NCBI GenBank assembly: GCA_036824465.1
Contig: DAITAC010000002.1
Span: 57,725-121,724, forward strand
From: JAKOQB01 sp036824465
GTDB taxonomy: Bacteria > Pseudomonadota > Gammaproteobacteria > Burkholderiales > Burkholderiaceae_F
Direction of reading: 5' to 3'
Length of the DNA: 64,000 nt
Notes under the pieces: generated by a model
The model's input: only the letters and a program-made list of their open reading frames with translations
Told to the model about the DNA's origin: nothing
Databases searched by the model: none
Shown here: positions 1 through 8,601 of the stretch, piece by piece
Layout of the letters: the number at the start of each line of letters is the position of its first letter
Position numbering within the stretch: the stretch's first letter is position 1
Position numbers and translations under genes: made by a program

Positions 1-1
1 G

Positions 2-565
2 GCCGGGTTCCTGCTCCTGGGCCCCTTTCTTTGCACTGGTCTGTACGACATCAGCCGGCGCGTCGAGCGCGGCGAAAACACAGCGCTCGTCGCCACGCTG
101 ACCGCCTGGCGCGCCAATCTGGGCGCCTTCTCGCTGTTTGCTTTGATTCTGACGGTGATCATGCTGATCTGGGCGCGCGCATCGCTGGTGACCTTCGCTC
201 TGTTCTTTTCCAGCGGCATGCCGACCTTGACTGGTTTCATGGCGCGCATTGTCAGCGTCGAGCATTGGGATTTCGTCCTGACCTGGCTTGCCATCGGCGC
301 GATCTTTGCCGGGATCGTCTACGCAATCAGCGTTGTGTCCGTTCCAATGATGCTTGACCGCGGCACGGATACGGTGGTCGCCGCATTGACCAGCATTCGC
401 GCACTCCTGGTCAACCCGGCTGCCTTGATGGTATGGGCGGCGTTGATTGCAATGTTGATCGGCGTGGGCTTTGCCACACTGTTCATCGGCCTGGTTGTCA
501 CCGCACCGATCGTAGGTCACGCCACCTGGCACGCATATCGCGAGCTTGTGAGCCGTGATGGGTGA
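2..565 (+). CDS. DUF2189 family integral membrane protein (5' end missing)
   Basis: The reading frame is open from the first bases and stops at a TGA at 563-565, leaving about 187 residues. It opens with an AGFLLLGPFLCTGLYDISRR segment followed by RGE, typical of the DUF2189 family of uncharacterised proteobacterial membrane proteins. Hydrophobic stretches are seen near visible residues 1-15, 45-70, 95-115 and 135-165, so this is a multi-pass inner-membrane protein. The function is not known. The gene converges on ftsZ, with only 68 bp between the two stops, and that gap holds an inverted heptamer repeat. The start lies outside the window. Confidence 0.8.
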   Translation, partial: AGFLLLGPFLCTGLYDISRRVERGENTALVATLTAWRANLGAFSLFALILTVIMLIWARASLVTFALFFSSGMPTLTGFMARIVSVEHWDFVLTWLAIGAIFAGIVYAISVVSVPMMLDRGTDTVVAALTSIRALLVNPAALMVWAALIAMLIGVGFATLFIGLVVTAPIVGHATWHAYRELVSRDG

Positions 566-571
566 CTCGTA

Positions 572-627
572 ATCCGAGATCCGTGATCCGTCGGTCACCA
601 CGGATCACAGATCAAGATCAACGGATC
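572..627. repeat. Inverted heptamer repeat (GTGATCC type) between convergent genes
   Basis: The left arm at 578-591 reads GATCCGTGATCCGT. The right arm at 600-613 reads ACGGATCACAGATC, its reverse complement with one mismatch, across an 8-base loop. Another ACGGATC follows at 621-627. The unit is a 7-base GTGATCC motif. It fills the space between the stops of the DUF2189 gene and ftsZ, where a transcript hairpin could form in either direction, but there is no T-tract, so a terminator role is inference. Related arrays occur at 45386 and 47814. Confidence 0.75.
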
Positions 628-633
628 GCCGAC

Positions 634-1824
634 TCAATCCGCCTGCTTGCGCAGGAACGCCGGAATATCGAAGCGATCGTGCCCGGCATCCTCCATTGCA
701 GAAACGCGCGCCTGCGCGCTTTCACGCGAGCGCCAGACGGCCGGTGTGTCAAAGTGGCTGTAATCCCCGCTCGATGCAACGCCGTTGCCGTGAGACACCT
801 GCGGCATGATGACCGGTGCGTTGTCGGTGCCGGTCTTGACCACCGTAAATGGCGTTTGCTTCTTAGTGGCGGTGGTGCGGCCCAGTCCCGTTGCCACGAC
901 AGTGACACGCAGGTTATCGCCCATCGACTCGTCGCACACGGTACCGAAGATCACGGTCGCGTCCTCTGCCGCAAAGGCGCGGATCGTGTTCATCACCTCG
1001 CGGGTCTCTTTCATCTTCAACGAGTTGCTGGCAGTGATATTGACGAGTACGCCGCGCGCGCCGGACAGGTCAACCCCTTCGAGCAGCGGGCTGGCGACCG
1101 CCTGCTCTGCTGCCAGGCGCGCGCGATCAAGTCCTTCGGCCGTTGCGGTCCCCATCATCGCCTTGCCGTGCTCCCCCATCACGGTCTTCACATCCTCGAA
1201 ATCGACGTTGACCAGACCCGGGATGTTGATGATCTCGGCGATGCCGGCGCAGGCGTTGTGCAGCACGTCGTCGGCCGAGCGGAAACACTCCTCAAAGCTC
1301 GCGTCCTCACCCAGCACCTCCTCCAGCTTGTTGTTGAGGATGACGATCAGTGAGTGCACGCGGTCTTCGAGCTCCGCCAGCCCCTGCTCGGCCACTTTCA
1401 TCCTTCGTGGCCCTTCGAACTCGAACGGCTTCGATACGACCGCCACCGTAAGAATGCCGAGTTCCTTCGCAATTTCGGCCACCACCGGTGCCGCGCCGGT
1501 GCCGGTACCGCCGCCCATGCCCGCGGTGATAAACACCATGTGTGCACCTCTGAGTGCATCGGCAATCCGATCGCGCCCGTCGATCGCGGCTTGGCGACCT
1601 GCTTCCGGTTTGCTGCCGGCACCCAACCCCGTGCTGCCAAGCTGGATGATGCTCCTGGCCGATGCGCGGGCGAGCGCCTGATGGTCGGTATTGGCGCAAA
1701 TGAACTCCACACCCTGAACACCGCGCCGGATCATGTGCTCCACCGCGTTGCCGCCGGCGCCACCGACCCCAACGACCTTGATTACCGTGCCGTGTGTCTC
1801 TGTCTCAAGAATCTCAAAAGCCAT
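634..1824 (-). CDS. ftsZ: Cell division protein FtsZ
   Basis: Tubulin-like GTPase that polymerises into the Z-ring at mid-cell and recruits the divisome. The product is 396 residues. The nucleotide-binding signature GGGTGTG is at residues 104-110, the T7 loop region reads NVDFEDVKTV, and the C-terminal peptide DIPAFLRKQ is the conserved tail that binds FtsA and ZipA. The ATG at 1824 is preferred because GGAGG lies 5 bases upstream; an in-frame TTG 12 bases earlier would place that ribosome site inside the coding region. It is the last gene of the dcw run. lpxC, which often follows ftsZ in proteobacteria, is absent here. Confidence 0.98.
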   Translation of the reverse strand: MAFEILETETHGTVIKVVGVGGAGGNAVEHMIRRGVQGVEFICANTDHQALARASARSIIQLGSTGLGAGSKPEAGRQAAIDGRDRIADALRGAHMVFITAGMGGGTGTGAAPVVAEIAKELGILTVAVVSKPFEFEGPRRMKVAEQGLAELEDRVHSLIVILNNKLEEVLGEDASFEECFRSADDVLHNACAGIAEIINIPGLVNVDFEDVKTVMGEHGKAMMGTATAEGLDRARLAAEQAVASPLLEGVDLSGARGVLVNITASNSLKMKETREVMNTIRAFAAEDATVIFGTVCDESMGDNLRVTVVATGLGRTTATKKQTPFTVVKTGTDNAPVIMPQVSHGNGVASSGDYSHFDTPAVWRSRESAQARVSAMEDAGHDRFDIPAFLRKQAD

Positions 1825-1925
1825 GCTGCCCTCCAAGGTTGCTCAATGCACCGATACCGAAACGCGCAATGTCAATGACGACATGAGTTCCACTTCAGAT
1901 TCGTCTTTGACACTGCACGCTTCCC

Positions 1926-3158
1926 CTAAAAATTTCCAACGATCCATTCCTTCATCCGTTTCAGCGTCTGCTTGAACGATCCGGTCTGTGCCGCCACCTT
2001 GCGGCCACGAATGCGCTGCAAATGCGCTTCGGTCAGCAATCCCATCACGGTGGCAAAACGCGGATTGCGAATCACGTCCGATAGCGATCCGTCATAGGTC
2101 GGCCACCCGATCCGCGCCGGCTTCAGGAAGACGTCTTCGGCCAACTCGCCGACGCCGGGTAACAGGCTGGTGCCGCCGGTCAGCACCACACCCGACGACA
2201 GCAGTTCCTCGTAACCCGAATCCCGAATCACCTGCTGCGTCAACGTGAAGAGTTCCTCCACGCGCGGCTCAATCACTGCGGCCAGAGCCTGGCGCGACAG
2301 CAGCCGCGGTGCCCGGTCGCCGATGCCGGGGATCTCGATCCGATCGTTCGGATCAGCCAGAACCTCCTTCGCGACGCCGTAGCGCAGCTTGATGTCCTCC
2401 GCGTCCGGAATCGGCGTGCGCAATGCCATTGCGATGTCGTTACTGATCTGATCCCCTGCGATCGGGATCACGGCGGTGTGACGGATCGCGCCACCGGTAA
2501 AGATCGCGATGTCGCTGGTGCCGCCGCCAATGTCGACCAGCGCGACGCCGAGTTCCTTCTCGTCCGATGTCAGGACCGACAAACTCGAAGCAAGCGGCTG
2601 CAGGATCAGGTCCTGCACCTCGAGGCCGCAGCGGCGTACGCACTTGATGATGTTCTGTGCGGCGCTGACGGCACCGGTGACGATGTGGACCTTGACTTCA
2701 AGCCGCACACCGCTCATGCCGATCGGCTCGCGGATATCTTCCTGCCCGTCAACGATGAACTCCTGCGTCAGCACGTGCAGCACCTGCTGATCGGTCGGGA
2801 TGTTCACGGCGCGCGCAGTCTCGATCACCCGCGCCACGTCGCTCGCAGTGACCTCGCGGTCCTTGATTGCCACCATGCCGCTGGAATTGAAGCTCTTGAT
2901 GTGGCTGCCGGCGATTCCGGTGAATACATTGGCGATGCGGCAGGCGGCCATCAGTTCGGCTTCTTCCAGCGCACGACGGATCGACTGCACGGTCGCTTCG
3001 ATATTGACGACGACACCCTTGCGCAGACCTTCCGAGGTCGCCTGTCCGAGCCCGATCACTTGGAAGCGCCCGTCCGGCAAGACCTCGGCAACCGCGACCA
3101 CGACCTTCGACGTGCCGATATCGAGTCCGACGATCAGGTCCTTGTTCTCGTTCTTCAT
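1926..3158 (-). CDS. ftsA: Cell division protein FtsA
   Basis: Actin-like ATPase that tethers FtsZ filaments to the inner membrane. The product is 410 residues, near the usual 410-420. The N-terminal phosphate-1 motif VGLDIGTSKVVV, the phosphate-2 region VDIGGGTSDIAIF and the adenosine motif VVLTGGTSLLPG are all present. The C-terminal KRMKEWIVGNF is the amphipathic membrane-targeting helix. The ATG overlaps the ftsQ stop as ATGA, suggesting translational coupling, and an AGGAA ribosome site lies just upstream. About 100 bp separate it from ftsZ. Confidence 0.98.
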   Translation of the reverse strand: MKNENKDLIVGLDIGTSKVVVAVAEVLPDGRFQVIGLGQATSEGLRKGVVVNIEATVQSIRRALEEAELMAACRIANVFTGIAGSHIKSFNSSGMVAIKDREVTASDVARVIETARAVNIPTDQQVLHVLTQEFIVDGQEDIREPIGMSGVRLEVKVHIVTGAVSAAQNIIKCVRRCGLEVQDLILQPLASSLSVLTSDEKELGVALVDIGGGTSDIAIFTGGAIRHTAVIPIAGDQISNDIAMALRTPIPDAEDIKLRYGVAKEVLADPNDRIEIPGIGDRAPRLLSRQALAAVIEPRVEELFTLTQQVIRDSGYEELLSSGVVLTGGTSLLPGVGELAEDVFLKPARIGWPTYDGSLSDVIRNPRFATVMGLLTEAHLQRIRGRKVAAQTGSFKQTLKRMKEWIVGNF

Positions 3159-3910
3159 GGTTTCCTGTGTGATGCGGGCATGGCAACGGCAAATCCATTC
3201 GCGTAGCGCAGATCGATACGCGGCGGCGCGCCCCCAGCGCGCGCCACAACGAGCGGGTAGCTCGCAACCATCGCTGCCATGCGGTGCCCGATGCGTCCGG
3301 TCGGCTCGTCGCGACCAAGCTCAATCGTCTGATTCGAGTTAGTGCGAAGCGTCCACGACGCGCGCTCCGATACTTCGAGCGCTTCGACCGTCAATTGCAG
3401 GGGCGCCAGCGCGGCAGTGATTTCATGAAAACGCCGCGCCGCTTCCGTAGCAAAGCGATCGGGACCGCCGAATTCCGGCAGCGGACCATTGACTTCCGCC
3501 TCCGCCTGATTGGCGACAAAGAGCACGCCGGCATCGGACAGCAGACGGTCATCGGCCCACGTGCCAAGCGCGCGGTGCTCGGTGAAGGTGACGAACAGGC
3601 GATTCGGCCACGCCCGGCGCACCGACACGCCTGCGACCCAGGGCAGCGACTCGAAGACTCGGCGCGCTTCATCCAGGCGCAGCGTGAAGTAACCGCCGCG
3701 CAGCGTCGCCTTTCCCTCTCCGCGCAATGCCGCGCGCACTGCACTGACGGACACGTGCTGCAGTTCCCCATCCGCGCCGCGTAGTTCGATGCGGCGAATG
3801 TCGAACATCGGCCGTTGCGTGGTCCACAGCGCGGCCGCGCTGATCACGACCAGCGCGGCGGCCACGATCAGCAGCCGCGTGATCCGCTGCATCGCGCGCA
3901 CGCTGATCAC
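3155..3910 (-). CDS. ftsQ: Cell division protein FtsQ
   Basis: Bitopic inner-membrane protein that links early and late divisome proteins and forms the FtsQLB complex. I start it at the GTG at 3910, which overlaps the ddl stop (GTGA) and has GGAGG 7 bases upstream, giving 251 residues; a longer open frame upstream lies inside ddl. A single transmembrane helix is at about residues 9-28, followed by a POTRA domain beginning FDIRRIELRG and an FtsQ domain containing SLPWVAGVSVRRAWPN. It sits between ddl and ftsA with 4-base overlaps on both sides. Confidence 0.95.
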   Translation of the reverse strand: MISVRAMQRITRLLIVAAALVVISAAALWTTQRPMFDIRRIELRGADGELQHVSVSAVRAALRGEGKATLRGGYFTLRLDEARRVFESLPWVAGVSVRRAWPNRLFVTFTEHRALGTWADDRLLSDAGVLFVANQAEAEVNGPLPEFGGPDRFATEAARRFHEITAALAPLQLTVEALEVSERASWTLRTNSNQTIELGRDEPTGRIGHRMAAMVASYPLVVARAGGAPPRIDLRYANGFAVAMPASHRKP

Positions 3911-4872
3911 GCGCGCACCTCCAGTCGCGCGGCAGCAAGGATTTCCAGCACCAGATCCTCGTAGGACAGGCCGATCGCCTTGGCTGCCATCGGCACCAGC
4001 GAGTGCCCCGTCATGCCGGGCGAGGTGTTCAGTTCCAGCAGAAATGGCCGATCGCCACGCGCGTCCTGATGCAGCATCAGGTCGATCCGGCCCCAGCCGC
4101 GCGCGCCGAGCGCGTTGTAGGCGCGCACACACAACTGCTGCAGTTGCTGGGTCAGCTTTGTGGCGACAGGCGCGGGGCAGAAGTACTGCGTCTCGTCGCT
4201 GAAGTATTTGCTGTGATAGTCGTAGTTCTCCGCCGGTGCACGGATCTCGATCAGCGGCAGCGCACGTGCGATCGACCCTTCACCCAGGATCGCGCAGGTC
4301 AGCTCGCGCCCGCGGATCAGTTCCTCGACGATCACGCAATCGTCGTACCTGGCCGCCTCCTCAAATGCGAGTGCCAACTCGTAGCGGTCGTGATGCGTGA
4401 TCTTGGTGATGCCGATCGTCGAGCCTTCGCGCGCCGGCTTCACAATCAGCTGGTCACCCAGTTCGGCGACTACCTGCATCCAGTCGGTATCGGCGTGCAC
4501 CACGCGCCATGCCGGCGTCGGCAACTCCTCTGCGAGCCAGATCTTCTTAGTCGTCAGCTTGTCGATCGCGATCGCTGAGGCCTGCACGCCGCTGCCGGTA
4601 TAGGGAATGCGCAGCGTTTCCAGCACGCCCTGGAGCGTGCCGTCTTCGCCAAAGCGGCCGTGCAGCGCGATGAACACACGATCAAATTTCGCTGCCTCGA
4701 GCTCCGCGATCGATTGCGTGCCGGGATCGAACGCATGTGCGTCGACGCCACGGCTCTTCAGCGCACTGAGCACTCCAGTGCCGGACATGAGCGACACTTC
4801 TCGCTCGGACGAACGGCCGCCGAACAGCACGCCGACGCGACCCATGCTCTGCGGATCGATCGCGATCGTCAT
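3907..4872 (-). CDS. ddl: D-alanine--D-alanine ligase (DdlB type)
   Basis: ATP-grasp ligase joining two D-alanines to make the dipeptide that MurF adds to UDP-MurNAc-tripeptide. The product is 321 residues, somewhat longer than the usual 305-315. The N-terminal VGVLFGGRSSEREVSLMSG motif carries the catalytic Glu and the first D-Ala-site Ser. Later come KPAREGSTIGI and the metal-binding LLELNTSPGMTGHSLVPMAA. Its ATG overlaps the murC stop by four bases. The position between murC and ftsQ matches ddlB in proteobacterial dcw clusters. Confidence 0.97.
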   Translation of the reverse strand: MTIAIDPQSMGRVGVLFGGRSSEREVSLMSGTGVLSALKSRGVDAHAFDPGTQSIAELEAAKFDRVFIALHGRFGEDGTLQGVLETLRIPYTGSGVQASAIAIDKLTTKKIWLAEELPTPAWRVVHADTDWMQVVAELGDQLIVKPAREGSTIGITKITHHDRYELALAFEEAARYDDCVIVEELIRGRELTCAILGEGSIARALPLIEIRAPAENYDYHSKYFSDETQYFCPAPVATKLTQQLQQLCVRAYNALGARGWGRIDLMLHQDARGDRPFLLELNTSPGMTGHSLVPMAAKAIGLSYEDLVLEILAAARLEVRA

Positions 4873-6260
4873 TCACCACCTCCCGCATGGGCCAGCTTCG
4901 CCGGGACGGTCCCGATCGAGCCTGCACCCATCGTGATCACGACATCGTCAGGACGGGCCACCGCGAGAATTGCAGCCGGCATATCGTCGATGCTCTCCAC
5001 GAAGACCGGCTCGACCTTGCCGGCCACGCGCACCGCCCTCGTGAGGGAACGGCCATCGGCAGCGACGATCGGCGCCTCTCCGGCCGCATACACGTCGGCC
5101 AGCAGCAGCGCATCCGCCGTCGAAAGCACCTTGACAAAGTCTTCGAAGCAGTCGCGCGTGCGCGTGTAACGGTGCGGCTGAAACGCCAGCACGACGCGAC
5201 GCCCCGGATAAGCCCCGCGCACCGCCGCCAGCGTGGCAGCCATCTCGACCGGATGGTGTCCGTAGTCGTCGATAAGCGTGAAGCGGCCACCTGTGATCTC
5301 GATGTCGCCATGGCGCGCGAAACGGCGGCCAACGCCGGTGAAGTTCGACAGCGCGTCGTAGATCGCCGCATCGGGCACGCCCAGCTCCGTCGCCACGGCG
5401 ATCGCGGCCAGGGCATTGCATACGTTGTGACGACCCGGCAGGTTCAGTTGCACCCCGAGCGACGCCGATCCTTCGCGCAGCGCGGTGAATCGCATCACGG
5501 TCCCGTCGGCCACCACCTCGACCGCGCGGAATTGCGCCTCCGGTGCAAACCCATAGGTCAGAACTGTCTTGGATACAAACGGGAGGATCTCGCGCACGTT
5601 CGCATCGTCAATGCAAAGCACGGCGCTGCCATAGAACGGCAGACGCGACAAGAACTCGATGAAGGCCTGTTTCAGCCGGGTGAAATCGTGGCCGTATGTG
5701 TCCATGTGGTCGTTGTCGATGTTGGTCACGACCGCGATCACCGGCACCAGGTTCAGGAAGCTCGCGTCGGACTCGTCAGCCTCGACCACAATGAACTCCC
5801 CCTGCCCCAGCCGCGCGTTGGCACCGGCCGCATTCAATCGACCGCCAATCACAAACGTCGGATCGAAACCGGCCGCCGCGAGTACGCTCGCCACGAGGCT
5901 CGTGGTTGTGGTCTTGCCGTGCGTGCCAGCGATCGCAATGCCCTGCTTCAGCCGCATGAGCTCCGCCAGCATCACCGCACGCGGGACCACCGGCACGCGA
6001 CGGGCGCGCGCCGCACGCACTTCCGGGTTGTCGGCACCGACCGCGGTCGACACGACCACCGCATCCGCCCCGGCAACGTTTTCCGGCGCATGGCCGTGCA
6101 CCACCTGCGCACCCAGTCTTGCGAGGCGCCGCGTGACGCTGCTGTCAACGGCATCGGATCCGCTGACGCGATAGCCGAGATTCAGAAGAACCTCGGCAAT
6201 ACCCGACATTCCCGAGCCACCGATGCCAACGAAGTGAATGTGCTTGACGGCGTGTTTCAT
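4869..6260 (-). CDS. murC: UDP-N-acetylmuramate--L-alanine ligase
   Basis: Cytoplasmic Mur ligase that adds the first residue, L-alanine, to UDP-MurNAc. The product is 463 residues. The N-terminal UDP-binding loop HFVGIGGSGMSGIAEVL, the ATP-binding GTHGKTTTTSLV and the NIDNDHMDTYG region are diagnostic, and DDYGHHPVEMAA is present in the C-terminal domain. The murG and murC genes overlap by four bases, as do murC and ddl. Confidence 0.98.
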   Translation of the reverse strand: MKHAVKHIHFVGIGGSGMSGIAEVLLNLGYRVSGSDAVDSSVTRRLARLGAQVVHGHAPENVAGADAVVVSTAVGADNPEVRAARARRVPVVPRAVMLAELMRLKQGIAIAGTHGKTTTTSLVASVLAAAGFDPTFVIGGRLNAAGANARLGQGEFIVVEADESDASFLNLVPVIAVVTNIDNDHMDTYGHDFTRLKQAFIEFLSRLPFYGSAVLCIDDANVREILPFVSKTVLTYGFAPEAQFRAVEVVADGTVMRFTALREGSASLGVQLNLPGRHNVCNALAAIAVATELGVPDAAIYDALSNFTGVGRRFARHGDIEITGGRFTLIDDYGHHPVEMAATLAAVRGAYPGRRVVLAFQPHRYTRTRDCFEDFVKVLSTADALLLADVYAAGEAPIVAADGRSLTRAVRVAGKVEPVFVESIDDMPAAILAVARPDDVVITMGAGSIGTVPAKLAHAGGGE

Positions 6261-7339
6261 GCGGCCTCGGCAGCGATGTGCTCGATCGCATCTGCGACGA
6301 CGCGCGTCGCATTCGGCCGCGCAAGTCCGCGCGCCTTGCGCGCCATGTCATTGAGCTGCACACGCGTCAGGCTGTGGAACAGTTCGGCCAGCCGATCAGC
6401 TGAGAGCTCATCCTGGGCAATATGAATCGCCGCCCCTTGCCGCGCGAGGAACTCGGCATTGGTGCGCTGGTGCGCGGTGGTCGACACCACAAACGGAACC
6501 AGGATCGATGCCACACCGACCACACACAGTTCCGTCACGGTGATGGCACCCGCGCGACAGACCACGACATCCGCCGCGGCGTAGCGCGCAGCGATATCGT
6601 CGATGAATGGAATCACTTCGGCGTCGATCCGCAGGGCCGCATAGGCGGCGCGCGTCGTTTCGATATTTGACGCACCGCACTGATGCACAACCCGCGGACA
6701 AGCGTTGGCGTCGAGCTTCGCCAACGCGGGCGGCAGCAATTGATTCAGCGCCTGCGCGCCAAGGCTGCCACCGATGACGAGCAGATTAAGTGGCCCCTGC
6801 CGTTGCGCATAACGCTCCTCCGGTGCAGGCATGCGTGCGATCTCATCGCGCACCGGATTGCCGGTGACGAGGCCCCTGTCGCCCGCCAACCGTGCCGCGT
6901 CGCCGTCGAACCCACAGAACACAGCCGACGCCAATGAACGCAGCATCTTTGTCGAAAGCAGTGGTGCCACATCGGCGTTCAACAGCGCGAGCGGGGCGCC
7001 GCGCAACGAAGCCGCAAGCCCCGCCGGCACTGCGACGTAACCGCCGGTCGAAAACACCAGCGATGGCCTGCGCGCCCGCATCACTGCGCGGCTCTGCCAG
7101 AACGCGCGCAACAGATGGAATCCACCAAAGAGCAGGGCCTTGAATCCCTTGCCGCGCAGACCGCTGAAGTCGAGCGCGTCGAATTCGATGCCGCGTGGCT
7201 CGACCAGCGAACGTTCCATGCCCTCTCGCGTGCCGAGCCACGAGACAGTCCAGCCGCGTGAGCGCAACTCCCCGGCCACCGCGAGGCCCGGCATCACATG
7301 CCCGCCTGTGCCTGCCGCGACGACCAGCAGATGCTTCAT
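6257..7339 (-). CDS. murG: UDP-GlcNAc:lipid I GlcNAc transferase MurG
   Basis: Peripheral membrane GT-B glycosyltransferase that adds GlcNAc to lipid I to make lipid II. The product is 360 residues from the ATG at 7339, which overlaps the ftsW stop as ATGA and has GGAGG 6 bases upstream; an in-frame start 15 bases earlier lacks such support. The N-terminal donor loop AAGTGGHVMPGLA and the C-terminal VVCRAGAITVTELCVVGVAS region, binding UDP-GlcNAc, are both clear. The second loop GGSLGAQALN is also present. Confidence 0.97.
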   Translation of the reverse strand: MKHLLVVAAGTGGHVMPGLAVAGELRSRGWTVSWLGTREGMERSLVEPRGIEFDALDFSGLRGKGFKALLFGGFHLLRAFWQSRAVMRARRPSLVFSTGGYVAVPAGLAASLRGAPLALLNADVAPLLSTKMLRSLASAVFCGFDGDAARLAGDRGLVTGNPVRDEIARMPAPEERYAQRQGPLNLLVIGGSLGAQALNQLLPPALAKLDANACPRVVHQCGASNIETTRAAYAALRIDAEVIPFIDDIAARYAAADVVVCRAGAITVTELCVVGVASILVPFVVSTTAHQRTNAEFLARQGAAIHIAQDELSADRLAELFHSLTRVQLNDMARKARGLARPNATRVVADAIEHIAAEAA

Positions 7340-8601
7340 GCGCGGCCTCCGCACATGAGGATGCGATTCTCATAATCGACCCGCAACAGCAATCCGAGCG
7401 CGGAGATCGTCGACAACAGCGCCGAGCCGCCGTAACTGACGAGCGGCAGCGTCAACCCCTTGGTGGGCAGCAGCCCCGTGGCCACGCCCATGTTGATGAA
7501 CGACTGCACGCCGAGCCAAAGACCGACACCCTGTGCGACCAGGCCGGCGAAGGTGCGCTCGAGCGCGACCGCCTGCCGACCGATCTCGAACGCGCGCTTC
7601 GTGAGCCAGTAGAACAAAACCATTACGGTCAGCACGCCGACCAGGCCGAGCTCCTCACCGATCACCGCGAAGATGAAGTCTGTGTGCGCCTCCGGCAGGT
7701 AGCTCAACTTGACCACACTGCCGCCCAGGCCGACGCCAAAGATCTCGCCACGTCCGAACGAGATCAGCGACGTGCATAGCTGATAACCCTTGTTGAGCGC
7801 CTGTTCTGGCGCACACGGATCGATGTACGCAAAGATTCGCTCGCGCCGCCACGGGCTGAGCCAGATCACCAGCACGAACGCGGTCGCCAGTGTCGCGGCA
7901 ATGCCCGCGAAGAGTCGCCCGTTCACGCCGCCCAGAAACAGGATGCCCATGCTGATCGCGACCAGCACGCCAAACGCACCGAGGTCCGGCTGCAACAGCA
8001 GCAGCGTCCCCAGCAACGCCATGACGGCGGCCATCGGCGCAAATCCCTTGCCGAAGTGGTGCATGAAATCCTGCTTGCGCACCGTGAAGTTGGCCGCGTA
8101 CAGCACACAGGCGATCTTCATCAGCTCGGATGGTTGCAGGTTCAACATTCCGAGCGGAATCCAGCGCCGCGCGCCATTGACCCCCTTGCCGACGCCAGGA
8201 AGCAGCACGATCACCAGCAGAGCGAGACCGACGAGGAACAGCCAAGGCGCCATCCGCTGCCACGCCGCCATCGGAATCGAAAACCCCGCCGCGCCGACCA
8301 GGAGTGCGACTCCAAGCGCGAACAGATGCCGCATCAGGAAATGGCCCGCCGTCACCGTGTATTTGGACGAATCGGCGAGCGAGATCGACGCCGAGTACAC
8401 CATCACCACGCCGATCAGGATCAGTGCCGTCGCCACCATGGCCAGCGGCGCATCAAAACGCTCGAACGCACTGCGCATGCCGCGCGCATTCATCGGCATG
8501 CTCCCAATTCCCGCAAACGCGAACATCGAACCCGATGAGGTATCCGCATTGCGTCGGTCGCGCGCGGTTCCACGCCGCGGCTTAAACCATTTACCTAGCA
8601 T
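7336..8601 (-). CDS. ftsW: Lipid II polymerase / septal SEDS protein FtsW
   Basis: SEDS-family multi-pass membrane glycosyltransferase that polymerises lipid II at the septum together with FtsI. The product is 421 residues. A soluble N-terminal extension of about 50 residues is rich in Arg and Met and precedes the first transmembrane helix (MVATALILIGVVMVYSAS). SEDS motifs include PSELMKIA and the C-terminal VSYGGSALLSTISALGLLL. The start overlaps murD by seven bases. An internal Met near residue 26 or 36 is possible, so the exact N-terminus is uncertain. Confidence 0.95.
   Translation of the reverse strand: MLGKWFKPRRGTARDRRNADTSSGSMFAFAGIGSMPMNARGMRSAFERFDAPLAMVATALILIGVVMVYSASISLADSSKYTVTAGHFLMRHLFALGVALLVGAAGFSIPMAAWQRMAPWLFLVGLALLVIVLLPGVGKGVNGARRWIPLGMLNLQPSELMKIACVLYAANFTVRKQDFMHHFGKGFAPMAAVMALLGTLLLLQPDLGAFGVLVAISMGILFLGGVNGRLFAGIAATLATAFVLVIWLSPWRRERIFAYIDPCAPEQALNKGYQLCTSLISFGRGEIFGVGLGGSVVKLSYLPEAHTDFIFAVIGEELGLVGVLTVMVLFYWLTKRAFEIGRQAVALERTFAGLVAQGVGLWLGVQSFINMGVATGLLPTKGLTLPLVSYGGSALLSTISALGLLLRVDYENRILMCGGRA

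Noticed and set aside
1825..1836. A TTG start four codons before the chosen ftsZ start
   Set aside because: The GGAGG ribosome site would lie inside the coding region; the ATG at 1824 is correctly spaced from it.
1825..1925. A TTGACA in the ftsA-ftsZ gap as a private ftsZ promoter
   Set aside because: No acceptable -10 hexamer lies at 16-18 bp; the match is to the -35 half only.
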